A stretch of DNA of 64,000 bases from Polyangiaceae bacterium (GTDB lineage Bacteria > Myxococcota_A > Polyangia > Polyangiales > Polyangiaceae). Under the pieces are notes generated by a model, which was not told the origin of the DNA, searched no databases, and saw nothing but the letters and a program-made list of their open reading frames with translations. The stretch spans positions 1 through 64,000 of the forward strand of contig JABSRN010000005.1 of NCBI GenBank assembly GCA_013214025.1, read 5' to 3'. The translations under genes and the position numbers were made by a program. This document shows, in pieces, positions 7,908-16,800 of the stretch (position 1 is the stretch's first letter; each line of letters starts with the position of its first letter).

Positions 7908-9629
7908 ATGTCCGAAGAAATCATCGATACCAGCGGCATCAACATCGTGCCCAGTCAGCTCAAGAAAATTAAGGTTTTCCTGGGAGGCAAAGACACCCTC
8001 AGTACCTCCAACTTCATTGAGAGGTTGGCCGAGGTATACGAGGAACGTAGCGTTATCTTGTTGGACCAGCCGATCAAGACTCCGTACTTTGAGGGCAACG
8101 TCATCTCCTATCGAGATCTCGACCGCCTCGTACAGCGAGCGGCGTGCATGCTGAAGAAACTGGGCGTCAAGAAGGGCGATCGGGTGGGCTTGATGACTCT
8201 GAATCGCATCGAACTCGCTTTTGTGGAGTTCGGCGCCCAACGGCTCGGTGCCGTTCCGGTGCCGCTCAACTTCATGCTGACGACGGATGAAGTGGCTGAG
8301 CTTGTTGGTCGCTGTGGGGCCAAAGTGATGGTGGTGGATCGCGGCGTGTACGCGAACAACATCAAAGACATCAAGAATATGCCCGGCGTCGAACAGTGGC
8401 TCATGGTGACGGCTAAGGATATCCCCGAGGGGTTCCAGTCCTTCGACAAGTTGATGACTGAGGCTGAGGAGTCCGCAGAGTCGGTCGAGGTCGCAGACGA
8501 CGATCCGGCGATCATCTTTTTTACCGCCGGGACAACGGGAATGCCCAAGGGCGCGGTGTTGACCAGCGGGGGCATGCTGCACGCCTTCCGCAAGTACACC
8601 GTGCTGTCTTCTTTTATGCCGACACCGACGGGGCGGCTCGCGTTGCTGGTGATGCCGCTGGCACACACCGGGGGGCATCAAAACCTGCTGCTGAATCTCG
8701 CGATGGCGACCCCTGCGCTCATGATGGGGCGCTTCGACCCGACCCGGATTCTTGATCTTATCGAGCAATACAAGGTGAGTTGGTTCGCCGGGATTCCCAC
8801 TATGTTCCGCATGTTGGTGGCAGCAGGTGCCGCAGACCGCGATCTGTCGAGCATTCGCCTTTGGGGCGGCGGCGGGGACGCCTTCCCGGCGGAGCTAATT
8901 CAACAAATGCGCGATCTCACGGCTCGTAAGGTGGGCCCGTTCACCACGAAAGCGGTGTTCGTCACCGGTTACGGCCTAGCGGAGACAGCGGGTCAGGTGT
9001 CACTCAGTCCGCCGTTTGCTGCCGGCGATAACTGTGTGGGTTGGTTTATGCCGGGCGTTCAATGGCGCTTGGTGGACGAGCAGGGCCACGACGTGCACGA
9101 AGGCCAGGTGGGGGAGCTACTGTTGCAAACCGGCGGGCTGATGCGCGACTACTACAATATGCCCGAGGAAACCGCTAAGGCAATTCAAGATGGCTGGTTC
9201 TACACCGGCGACCTGATGCGCCGCGGCGACCATGGCCTCTTCTTTTTTGAGTCACGCTCTAAAGAGATGATCAAGGTCGGTGGCTACAGCGTGTACCCAG
9301 CCGAGGTCGAAAAGTCTTTGGAGAAACACCCCCAGGTCGAGAAGGCCGCGGTTGTGGGTCTGCCCCATCCGACCAAGGGCGAGTTGCCCTGCGCGGGTGT
9401 CGTTCGAGTAGCGGGGGCCACAATCACAGAAGACGAATTGATGGAATGGTCGCGTAAAGAAATCGCCGCCTACCGATGCCCCCGGCGCATCGTGTTTGTC
9501 GATGCTATTCCCCTCAATTTCGGAATGAAGCCGCTCCGCAAAGACGTTCGGAAGGATTTTCTGGCTCGCGGCATCACTGTGGAGTCGCGTTCGGATAAGC
9601 AGCGAAAGAAGTTGCAGGTCGAAGCCTAG
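7908..9629 (+). CDS. Acyl-CoA synthetase (AMP-binding enzyme)
   Basis: ATP-dependent activation of a carboxylic acid to its CoA thioester through an acyl-adenylate. ATG 7908 (MSEEIIDTSG) gives 573 residues; the frame opens further upstream, but that part is atypical and overlaps the gap after the dehydrogenase gene. Motifs: IIFFTAGTTGMPKGAVLT (P-loop-like A3), FVTGYGLAETAG (A5), DGWFYTGDLMRRGDHGLFFF (A7), RSKEMIKVGGYSVYPAEVEK (A8), and a basic C-terminus that includes the A10-region Lys (NFGMKPLRKDVRKDF). Probably a fatty-acid or fatty-acid-like ligase feeding the neighbouring dehydrogenase; the natural acid cannot be read from sequence. Confidence 0.92.
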   Translation: MSEEIIDTSGINIVPSQLKKIKVFLGGKDTLSTSNFIERLAEVYEERSVILLDQPIKTPYFEGNVISYRDLDRLVQRAACMLKKLGVKKGDRVGLMTLNRIELAFVEFGAQRLGAVPVPLNFMLTTDEVAELVGRCGAKVMVVDRGVYANNIKDIKNMPGVEQWLMVTAKDIPEGFQSFDKLMTEAEESAESVEVADDDPAIIFFTAGTTGMPKGAVLTSGGMLHAFRKYTVLSSFMPTPTGRLALLVMPLAHTGGHQNLLLNLAMATPALMMGRFDPTRILDLIEQYKVSWFAGIPTMFRMLVAAGAADRDLSSIRLWGGGGDAFPAELIQQMRDLTARKVGPFTTKAVFVTGYGLAETAGQVSLSPPFAAGDNCVGWFMPGVQWRLVDEQGHDVHEGQVGELLLQTGGLMRDYYNMPEETAKAIQDGWFYTGDLMRRGDHGLFFFESRSKEMIKVGGYSVYPAEVEKSLEKHPQVEKAAVVGLPHPTKGELPCAGVVRVAGATITEDELMEWSRKEIAAYRCPRRIVFVDAIPLNFGMKPLRKDVRKDFLARGITVESRSDKQRKKLQVEA

Positions 9630-9723
9630 CTCTGCCAACAAATAAAATGCTCAACCGGACGTGTCCGAGAGCGATTGACTGAGACGTCGCCACAGCGCGG
9701 CGAATAGAGAAACAGGAGACATC

Positions 9724-10587
9724 ATGGGTTCAATGGACGGAAAAGTCGCCATCGTAACGGGCGCCGCTAGAGGAATCGGTCGTGATCACGCTTTGTTGCT
9801 CGCCAAAGAGGGCGCCAAGGTTGTGGTGAACGACTTTGGTGGAGCTGTGGACGGAACTGGCGGCGAGTCTGGACCCGCTGACGACGTCGTCAACGAGATC
9901 AAGACTGCGGGTGGCGAAGCCATCGCTCAGTATGGCGACATTACGAAGTGGGACGACGCCAAGGCGCTCATCACTACAGCCATCGAGACCTTCGGCGACT
10001 TGCACGCTCTGGTAAACAACGCGGGCATCGTCCGAGACAGCATGCTGTTCAAGATGACGGAATCGGATTTTGACGCGGTCGTCGCCGTGCACCTCAAGGG
10101 CCATTTCTTGACGGCTCGCCATGCCGCTGAGTACTGGCGTACGAAAAGCAAAGAAGGCGTCGAGACGGCGCGTCATATTGTGAACACGACCAGCACAGCC
10201 GGCCTCATCGGGAACGTAGGGCAGACGAACTATGGTGCTGCCAAGGCGGGCATCGCGAACTTTACGCAGATCTGGAACCAAGAGCTGTCGCGTTACGGCG
10301 TTCGAATCAACGGCATCGCGCCAGTGGCGCGCACCCGCATGACCGAAGGTGCTTTCGGCGCGATGGAATTCGAGGAGGGCGAGTTCGACACGATGGATCC
10401 GGCGAACATTTCGCCGTTGGTTGTGTACCTCGCGTCAGATTTGTCGAACGACGTCTCTGGCGAAATCTTTCAGATACGCGGTGGCGACGTAGATCGCTTC
10501 ATCGCTTGGACCAACGGGCCGCAGCTTTGCAAAGACGAACGCTGGACCGTTCAGGGCTTGGCCGACAACATCAAGGAGCTCTTCTAG
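9724..10587 (+). CDS. Short-chain dehydrogenase, likely (3R)-hydroxyacyl-CoA dehydrogenase
   Basis: NAD(P)-dependent SDR of 287 residues, with aacaggagac before ATG 9724. The cofactor motif TGAARGIG is at residues 12-19, NNAG in LHALVNNAGI, and the catalytic triad Ser157-Tyr170-Lys174 has the classical 13-residue Ser-Tyr spacing. The insertion between the first beta-strand motif and the NNAG motif (NDFGGAVDGTGGESGPADDV) resembles the dehydrogenase unit of peroxisomal multifunctional enzyme type 2, which oxidises (3R)-hydroxyacyl-CoA. That stereochemistry fits the adjacent MaoC/HadAB-type hydratase, so the cluster appears to use the R-route of beta-oxidation. Family certain; substrate inferred. 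Confidence 0.88.
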   Translation: MGSMDGKVAIVTGAARGIGRDHALLLAKEGAKVVVNDFGGAVDGTGGESGPADDVVNEIKTAGGEAIAQYGDITKWDDAKALITTAIETFGDLHALVNNAGIVRDSMLFKMTESDFDAVVAVHLKGHFLTARHAAEYWRTKSKEGVETARHIVNTTSTAGLIGNVGQTNYGAAKAGIANFTQIWNQELSRYGVRINGIAPVARTRMTEGAFGAMEFEEGEFDTMDPANISPLVVYLASDLSNDVSGEIFQIRGGDVDRFIAWTNGPQLCKDERWTVQGLADNIKELF

Positions 10588-10611
10588 GAGCTCTTAGCAG
10601 AGGAATCTGAC

Positions 10612-11082
10612 ATGGTTGATAAGAAACACATTGGCAAACAAGGCGAACCGACGAAGGTTCGTATCAAGGCCGCGTCCGTGAGTGACTTCGCCCAGGGTGT
10701 GGGTGAGATGGACCCCGTCTATCACGACATCGAAGCAGCCAAGAAGGCGGGCTACCCGAACATTATCGCGCCTCCCACCTATCCCATCGCCTTCATGATG
10801 GAGTCGATGAACGCGGACATGTTCTTTGAACTGAACCTAGACATGATCTCGATGGTTCATGGCTCCCAGGAATTTGTCTATCACGGGCCGATCGTCGCGG
10901 ACGCGGACTACGAAATCGTAGGGCGTGTGGCGGACTGTTGGGAAAAACAAGGGAAGAGCGGAATACTCGACTTTGTGGTGATGGAAGCGGATGCCAAGGA
11001 TATGGACGGCAAGATCGTCTACACATCGCGCATCACGATCATCGCCAAACAAGTCGACCGATCTGACGAGAAGGAGGAATAA
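10612..11082 (+). CDS. MaoC-like hydratase subunit, HadA-like (non-catalytic half)
   Basis: A 156-residue hot-dog-fold protein. EMDPVYHDIEAAKKAGYPN and APPTYPIAF match the FAS1/HadA-type N-terminal MaoC domain, in which the true Asp-His dyad motif (DxNPxH) is degenerate. The next gene starts 2 nt after its stop codon and encodes a MaoC protein with a complete dyad, so the two should form a heterodimeric 2-enoyl-CoA hydratase as in mycobacterial HadAB. It would add water to the enoyl-CoA made by the dehydrogenase upstream. Confidence 0.85.
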   Translation: MVDKKHIGKQGEPTKVRIKAASVSDFAQGVGEMDPVYHDIEAAKKAGYPNIIAPPTYPIAFMMESMNADMFFELNLDMISMVHGSQEFVYHGPIVADADYEIVGRVADCWEKQGKSGILDFVVMEADAKDMDGKIVYTSRITIIAKQVDRSDEKEE

Positions 11083-11084
11083 TC

Positions 11085-11483
11085 ATGGGTTACAGTGTTG
11101 GAGACGAACTGGAGCGCAAGCTTTCTTGCGAGATCACCAAGGAGCAGATCGCCGAATACTCACGAGTGTCGAACGATCCGAACCCGATGCACGTTGATGA
11201 AGAACTCGCTCAGTCGGCGGGTCACCCCACGGTGTTTGCTCAAGGCATGTTGAGCATGGCTCTGTTGACCAAGTACATTCAGGAGATTGCCGGTCTGGGC
11301 AGCATCGCTCGAGTGAAGTGCCAATTTCGCCACATGACCTGGCCCGGCGAGAAAATCTACTGCATGGGGACTGTAACCGAGGTCAAGGAAGAGGGTGGCA
11401 AGACGCTTGTCACCGCAGACATCCGTACGGAAACTGAAGAAGGTATGCCCCGGGTTCTGGGGGACGTCGCTTTTTACGCCTGA
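11085..11483 (+). CDS. MaoC-like (R)-specific enoyl-CoA hydratase, HadB-like catalytic subunit
   Basis: 132 residues with the hydratase-2 motif SNDPNPMHVDEELAQSAG; Asp31 and His36 are the expected catalytic dyad. TVFAQGMLSMALL is the following substrate-tunnel segment. gaaggagg precedes ATG 11085 and the gene starts 2 nt after its partner, implying coupled translation and 1:1 stoichiometry. It ends the cluster: a terminator follows at 11527. No thiolase is present in the window, so the final cleavage step must be encoded elsewhere. Confidence 0.9.
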   Translation: MGYSVGDELERKLSCEITKEQIAEYSRVSNDPNPMHVDEELAQSAGHPTVFAQGMLSMALLTKYIQEIAGLGSIARVKCQFRHMTWPGEKIYCMGTVTEVKEEGGKTLVTADIRTETEEGMPRVLGDVAFYA

Positions 11484-11526
11484 ACGAGAGAGCGGCGGAG
11501 CGGAACGGTTCCGTCAGAGACAACGC

Positions 11527-11558
11527 AAAAGCGGGCATCCATCGGGTGTCCGCTTTTT
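11527..11558 (+). terminator. Intrinsic terminator of the acyl-CoA cluster
   Basis: aaaagcgggca (11527-11537) pairs with tgtccgctttt (11547-11557) with one G-T wobble; a further T follows. The A-tract/T-tract symmetry would let it work in both directions. It lies 44 nt after the HadB-like stop codon and separates the cluster from the SRPBCC gene. Confidence 0.85.
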
Positions 11559-11670
11559 GCGCAGATAGCTCCTGAGCTTACAAAAATCATTAGTCCAATA
11601 TCCCCGTGTCGCTTGATGCATTCTCGGCGTCGGCTTTCTGTTAAGCATCGGGCGCAACTGGGAGAAGTCG

Positions 11671-12138
11671 ATGGCTGAGTTTCAAGAGATCGCGACAATA
11701 TGTGCGCCTGTAGAGAAGGTTTTTGAATACCGTCTGAACGTGAAAACGTTGCCGGAATACAACCCCGACGTGACGGACTTGGTCGCGTTGCAGGACGAGC
11801 CGGCCGAGGGCGCAGTCTACGAATTCAAAGTGAAGGCCGGCGGTGGAGTGAGTCTGAAGACGAAGCTGACGATTGAGCGCATCGATCGCGAAGCCTACGA
11901 GCTGGTATTCGTCATGGACTCGCTGATGAACGCGCGCGAACTAGTAAAATTCACGGCGATCGAGGAGAACGGCGAACCTGCGACTCGAATCGAGTTCAAC
12001 ATGAAGGTGTTGACGCCGGGTGGCCCGCTCGCGCCTCTGCTCGATAAGCTATTTGTCATCAAGAGTGCGCGCAGTCAGGTGCTGCAAGAGCTACGCCTGA
12101 TGAAGAAGAATCTCGAAGCTAGCTCCGCTGCTCGTTAG
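11671..12138 (+). CDS. SRPBCC (START/Bet v1-like) family protein
   Basis: 155 residues. The N-terminus MAEFQEIATICAPVEKVFEY and the phrase KTLPEYNPDVTDL are typical of polyketide cyclase/dehydrase-type SRPBCC proteins, which fold into a hydrophobic cup that binds lipids or other apolar ligands. The rest fits: alternating strands, then a long C-terminal helix (RSQVLQELRLMKKNLEASS). No enzyme residues can be assigned. It lies downstream of the acyl-CoA cluster on the same strand but behind a strong terminator, so a functional link is only possible. Convergent with the next gene. Confidence 0.75.
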   Translation: MAEFQEIATICAPVEKVFEYRLNVKTLPEYNPDVTDLVALQDEPAEGAVYEFKVKAGGGVSLKTKLTIERIDREAYELVFVMDSLMNARELVKFTAIEENGEPATRIEFNMKVLTPGGPLAPLLDKLFVIKSARSQVLQELRLMKKNLEASSAAR

Positions 12139-12183
12139 CTGACGGAGCGCCCGAACGGCACTGGCTGCAGGGGGCGGCGTCTC

Positions 12184-13470
12184 TCAGGCGCGAGCGCCGA
12201 GCTGGTCGAGTAGCGCCCGGGCTTCAATGATATTGTCTTCAATCGAGCAATAGGTCCACGAGCCATACCGACCGATGGAGTACACGCCGTGTTCACTGAG
12301 CTTCGCTTTGTGTTGCTCGACCGCCTTGATGGAGTTTTCCGTGATGTGCACGTAGGCGGGATCCAAGGTGATCGTATGCCAGGAGACTAGCTCGTGATCG
12401 CTAATGATACCGCAGCGCTTCAGATCATCCAATACCTGAAGGCGCATTCGCTCCACCACCTCGTTGTCCACGATGCCATCGGCGGGATAGCCGATTTCAA
12501 TGTAGAGACTCAGTCGTTCGGTGTTGAAGATGTTGTCGTAGAAACCCGCGCGGTAAAAACATACATCCCGTTGAGGGAAGTACATCCAGTGAACCTTCTC
12601 AGGGCCCTTCTTGTTGAAGCCCAGGTTGAACACGAGAACCTTGTTGTAGGAGTACGTGCCAGGCTCGTAGGGGACGCCGCACAAATCCAAAAGACGGGGG
12701 AAGGGGGCAGAACTGACGAGGGTCTCGAACTCGATAGTTCCGTTGGTGGTGTCGGCGACCTTTTTTGAAAGGTCGATGGAGGTGACGGCGGTATTGAGCC
12801 GAATGTTGTCGGGCTTGACCCCAGACTGAACGGCGCGAACGTATTCGATCGCGCCACCATCGGGATAGGTAAAGGTCGAGTTGTAGCTAGCGTTGTCGGA
12901 GCTTCGGAAGCCTCGGATGATGTCATCGAAGTTGGCGTAGGGAAAGAAGCGCCCCATGGCGTCGACATCGAGGGATGAGAGATCGGTTGCGTACAGTTTT
13001 TCGTTGTACGGGATGAGAAACTTTTCGGCGGTGGCGCGGCCGAACTTGGCGCTCAACATCTCGCCGAAGTTCTTCGGTGCTTGTCCGTCGCGCTGGGCTT
13101 GGTCCGCCTCGTAGACGTCCACGAGGCATTCGATGAACTCGTCCTTGGGCAACTGATGAATGTTCTTCTGGAAGGGAAAATCGATGATGTGATCCCGCCA
13201 GTAGATTCGCGAATCCTTGTTGATAGTGCGAACGCGATCCTTACCGATTCGAGAAACGAGCTCTTCTTCGATGTCCTTGTTTCGGAAGTGGAAAAAGTGA
13301 CCGGAGTAGTCCCAAACAAATCCGTCTTGGAAGACGGTCTGACAATAGCCACCGACGTCATCGAGGGACTCGCACAAGATGTAGTCATCCGTGTTGACCG
13401 CGTCGGCGAAACTAAGACCCGTCATGCCGCCGCCGACGATCAGAAATTGTGTTTTTACCGAGGTACTCAA
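12184..13470 (-). CDS. FAD-dependent amine-oxidase/UDP-galactopyranose-mutase-like oxidoreductase
   Basis: 428 residues. The N-terminal Rossmann motif FLIVGGGMTGLSFADAV, then ESLDDVGGYCQTVFQDGF, marks a flavin amine-oxidase-fold protein. YSGHFFHFRNKDIEEEL and DFPFQKNIHQLP recall UDP-galactopyranose mutase and protoporphyrinogen-oxidase-like proteins often found with envelope-sugar genes. The C-terminal FAD motif is near GVYSIGRYGSWTYCSIEDNI. Substrate cannot be decided: sugar mutase-like, amine or porphyrinogen are all open. It is divergent from the large kinase gene across 345 nt. Confidence 0.75.
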   Translation of the reverse strand: MSTSVKTQFLIVGGGMTGLSFADAVNTDDYILCESLDDVGGYCQTVFQDGFVWDYSGHFFHFRNKDIEEELVSRIGKDRVRTINKDSRIYWRDHIIDFPFQKNIHQLPKDEFIECLVDVYEADQAQRDGQAPKNFGEMLSAKFGRATAEKFLIPYNEKLYATDLSSLDVDAMGRFFPYANFDDIIRGFRSSDNASYNSTFTYPDGGAIEYVRAVQSGVKPDNIRLNTAVTSIDLSKKVADTTNGTIEFETLVSSAPFPRLLDLCGVPYEPGTYSYNKVLVFNLGFNKKGPEKVHWMYFPQRDVCFYRAGFYDNIFNTERLSLYIEIGYPADGIVDNEVVERMRLQVLDDLKRCGIISDHELVSWHTITLDPAYVHITENSIKAVEQHKAKLSEHGVYSIGRYGSWTYCSIEDNIIEARALLDQLGARA

Positions 13471-13815
13471 TTTGGCCGTTCTTTCGCGTCAGATTGAAAC
13501 TTGATGCGCTGCGCGTCCTCGCGAATAGCGGTTTTCCGAGCTGTCGGCGAGGCGTGTGCGCGTTGGAGGGCGCTTCCAGACAAAGCCAGTGGAAAGTTGC
13601 CGGCCTAGCGCTTGACCGAGTGTCCGGACGCCGGGTCGCCGCCGGTGGCCTGGGTGCTTGTATGATAGGGATATTGCAGGTGGAGGGGGGGCTGGAGTGT
13701 GCGGGTTCACCGACGACGGACCGACTACATGCAACTACAATAGGCGACTCGAAATATCCGGCCGTTCAGCGTTTCCCAGCTGGTCCGGCCGTGGGAGAAT
13801 TGGCGCGATTTTCCT
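13471..13815. other. Intergenic region between divergent genes
   Basis: 345 nt carrying promoters for the flavoprotein (minus) and the kinase (plus). TATGAT at 13661-13666 is a good -10 hexamer facing the kinase, but no -35 stands 16-18 nt upstream. Small open frames here have no start signals or domains. Confidence 0.4.
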
Positions 13816-16800
13816 ATGCAGAACCTGCAACCTATTTTGGTCGCGACCTTAGCGGACCTCGATCAGATCGCGGCCGCCGCGCGCGCTGCGCTGATTGGCG
13901 AGATTGTGCTCGTACCGATGGAGGGCGAAGTTCCGGCTGAGGGGACGCATTTCTTGGAGCTGCAGGCACCCGGATTGTCCGTGCCGTTCATTGTTCGGGC
14001 AACGTTGGAGGGCGTGCCTTCCAACGGCTTGTATCCGCTTCGGTTGGGGGCGCCCAACCCCCACGAGCTTCAGGAATTTTTGAGGAAACACTCTGCGCCG
14101 GAATCCGGGAGGGTGAATAGTCAGGGAGTTCCGCCTAGCGGTCAAGGGCCGGGGGAAGGGGCGGCCACGGCAGATGCCGAGCGTTCGGTTCTTCTGCCAG
14201 AACCGTTCAAGCGCGATCAGGCGTTGCCACGCTCGAGTCGCCCTGCCTTTGATTCGGTGAGCGGGGTTCGGCTCAGCGAAACGCCGGCAGAGGCTGCCAA
14301 AGATGACGAGCCGCGCCGGGATAGCCTCATCGACGCACTCGCTTTTGCCCAGGAAGACTCATTGCTCCGGCCGAGCTCTCGATTACTTTCAGCGGAGGCG
14401 CCGCGCCCGGACAGTCGTTATTCCGAGCGCCCTCCTGCCCCGACGGAGCCGCCGCCGGTTGAAGGGCGTAAGACTCGCTCCGAGCGACACTCGGAACGGG
14501 TGCACGAGAGTATCGCGCCCGCGCTGACGGGGCGGACTTTGGGCGATGGGCGCTATCTGATCCAGGAGCTACTGGGCGAGGGCGGTGTGGGCGCCGTGTT
14601 TCGCGCCACCCACTTGGCTCTAGATCGAGAGATTGCTCTGAAAGTTCTCCACCGATCGCACCGCAATGACCCGGAGTTCGATGCGCTTTTCGAGCGAGAA
14701 GCGCTATCCGCGAGCCGTCTCAATCATCCAAACGTGATGCAGGTCATCGACTTTGGGCGTGAACCGGATGGCATGCTGTACATCGCGATGGAATTGCTTG
14801 AGGGGGAGAACCTCGGCGATGTACTGGAACGAGGAGGCGCGGTTTCGCAGCTCAGGGCTGTGGAAATCATGATGCAGGTGTGCGCGGGGTTGGGCGCAGC
14901 GCACGACAGCGCGATCATTCACCGGGACGTGAAGCCTGAGAACATCATCACAATTGGCGGCGTCGACGATGATGGCGCGCTCATCGAGGTAATCAAGGTC
15001 TGTGACTTCGGTTTGGCCAAAGTCCAAGACGCGACGGGGTTGTCCAAGCACGGTACCCAGCAGGGCACCGTCAAGGGGACGCCGGACTATATGTCGCCGG
15101 AACAGGCCCGGGGCGAGCCGCTGGACCATCGGACGGATGTCTACGCCTGCGCAATCATCCTGTATGAGCTAGTTTGCGGAATTGTGCCTTTCGTGGCGGA
15201 AACCGCGGTTGGTGTCTTAACCAAACACGTTGTGGACTTGCCGGAACCGCCATCGGTGCACAATGCCGACGTTCATCCTGTGCTCGAAGCGATCATCCTC
15301 CGCTCCTTGGAGAAGGATGCGCGCAACCGGCATCAATCGGCTCGGGAACTGCGCGACGATCTGAAATCGGTGAGGGCGCTGCTTCAGCAGTCGCCCGAAG
15401 GCGAGGCGGGAGCCATGAGTCGCCCGATTGTCGAGCGCGTTCAGACCGGCGTCCACGCCATGACTGCCGGCATTGTCGCACCTCAGGCAATCGCTTCTGG
15501 GGAAGCAGTGGTCGGGCTTTCGGGGGATCCACGAGCCATTCCGTTGGTGCGCCCAGCGGCGGGCCTGAGCGTGCCCGTTGCGATTCCTCCGTCGCTGTCT
15601 CCTGCGCATCTGGCTCGATCAAGTAACGCGAACGCTGGGGAGCCTGTCAGCTCCGATGCGGCGCCACCGAGCAGCGCCATTCGGAGCAGTATGGTGGGCG
15701 CGCTCGCTGGGGAGTCTCGGGCGGTGCGGCTCGACAATCCGCAGGCGGGCTTCGCTTTCTTCTTGGATGCCCTTCTGGATTCCGTGACGGAGAGCCTCAA
15801 GGCCGAGTCGATGGAAGCTGAGTACAGGCGGGCGTTCGAGCGTCTGGCGGCTTCGGCGGGAGCGGTTCTCGCGGCACGCGTAGAAGTGAGCCTCATCCGT
15901 CGTGAGCTCAACGCTTCTTCTGCGATGATTGTGCAAACGGGTCTTGGGGAAGTCTACGAACTCAGTCAGCTCTACGGGGAGAGCTTGCCTCCGGCTCACC
16001 AATCATTGGTGGAGTTGATGTGCGCCCGACGTATCGTTTCGCTGACCTTTCGGGAAGGCGTGGAGCTGCGAGAGTTCGTCGATGGCTTGGCATTGTTGTC
16101 GAACCGTGGAGTTCCGAACGAGCAGCTCCGAGTTCAGCTCGCGTCAGCGCGCTTGGGTCATGTGGCTGTCGTGTTTGAGTCTGAACTGCATGGCCGCGCC
16201 CGGAAGCTCTCATTGAGGGTGGACACATGCATCTCTCGAGTCATCCAAGACTTGTACCTATTGCCTTCTCAGGGACGCTCTGAGGAAGTGCTCGATCGGA
16301 CGCGACAGTTGGTGCTGGCGACCGCAGTACGCTCACTGAACGCAGAACAAGTGCGGTTGTTTCTTGCCCATGGGGATTTAGTCAAGCGAGCACTTTCGAC
16401 TCATCCGGCTCTTGCGTCGTTTCCGATTCGGGAAAGCGTCATCATGTCTCTGTCGCCGACCACCTGCCTCAAGGTGGCGACGTTGACGTTGGCGTCCATC
16501 AAAAAGTGGACGGGGGCTGACGACCACAAGGCGTCGATCAATGCCCAAACGAAGATCATAGGCATCATAGTCCGCCGCTATATCTCTCAACGAAGTGTCG
16601 ATACCGACGCGGTGTTGATCGAGTCCTACCAACAAGGGCTGATGGCGCTGCCGGAGCTGCCGCCTGGCTTGCAGCGGCATATCGCTACGGAGCAAGCCGA
16701 AGACATCGGCGTTGACCCGATTCGATTTATTGATGAACTCGAACAAGTCGCAGACCCAATGGTGTTCTCCAAGCGCCTAGTGACCCTGTTCTCCGTCTTG

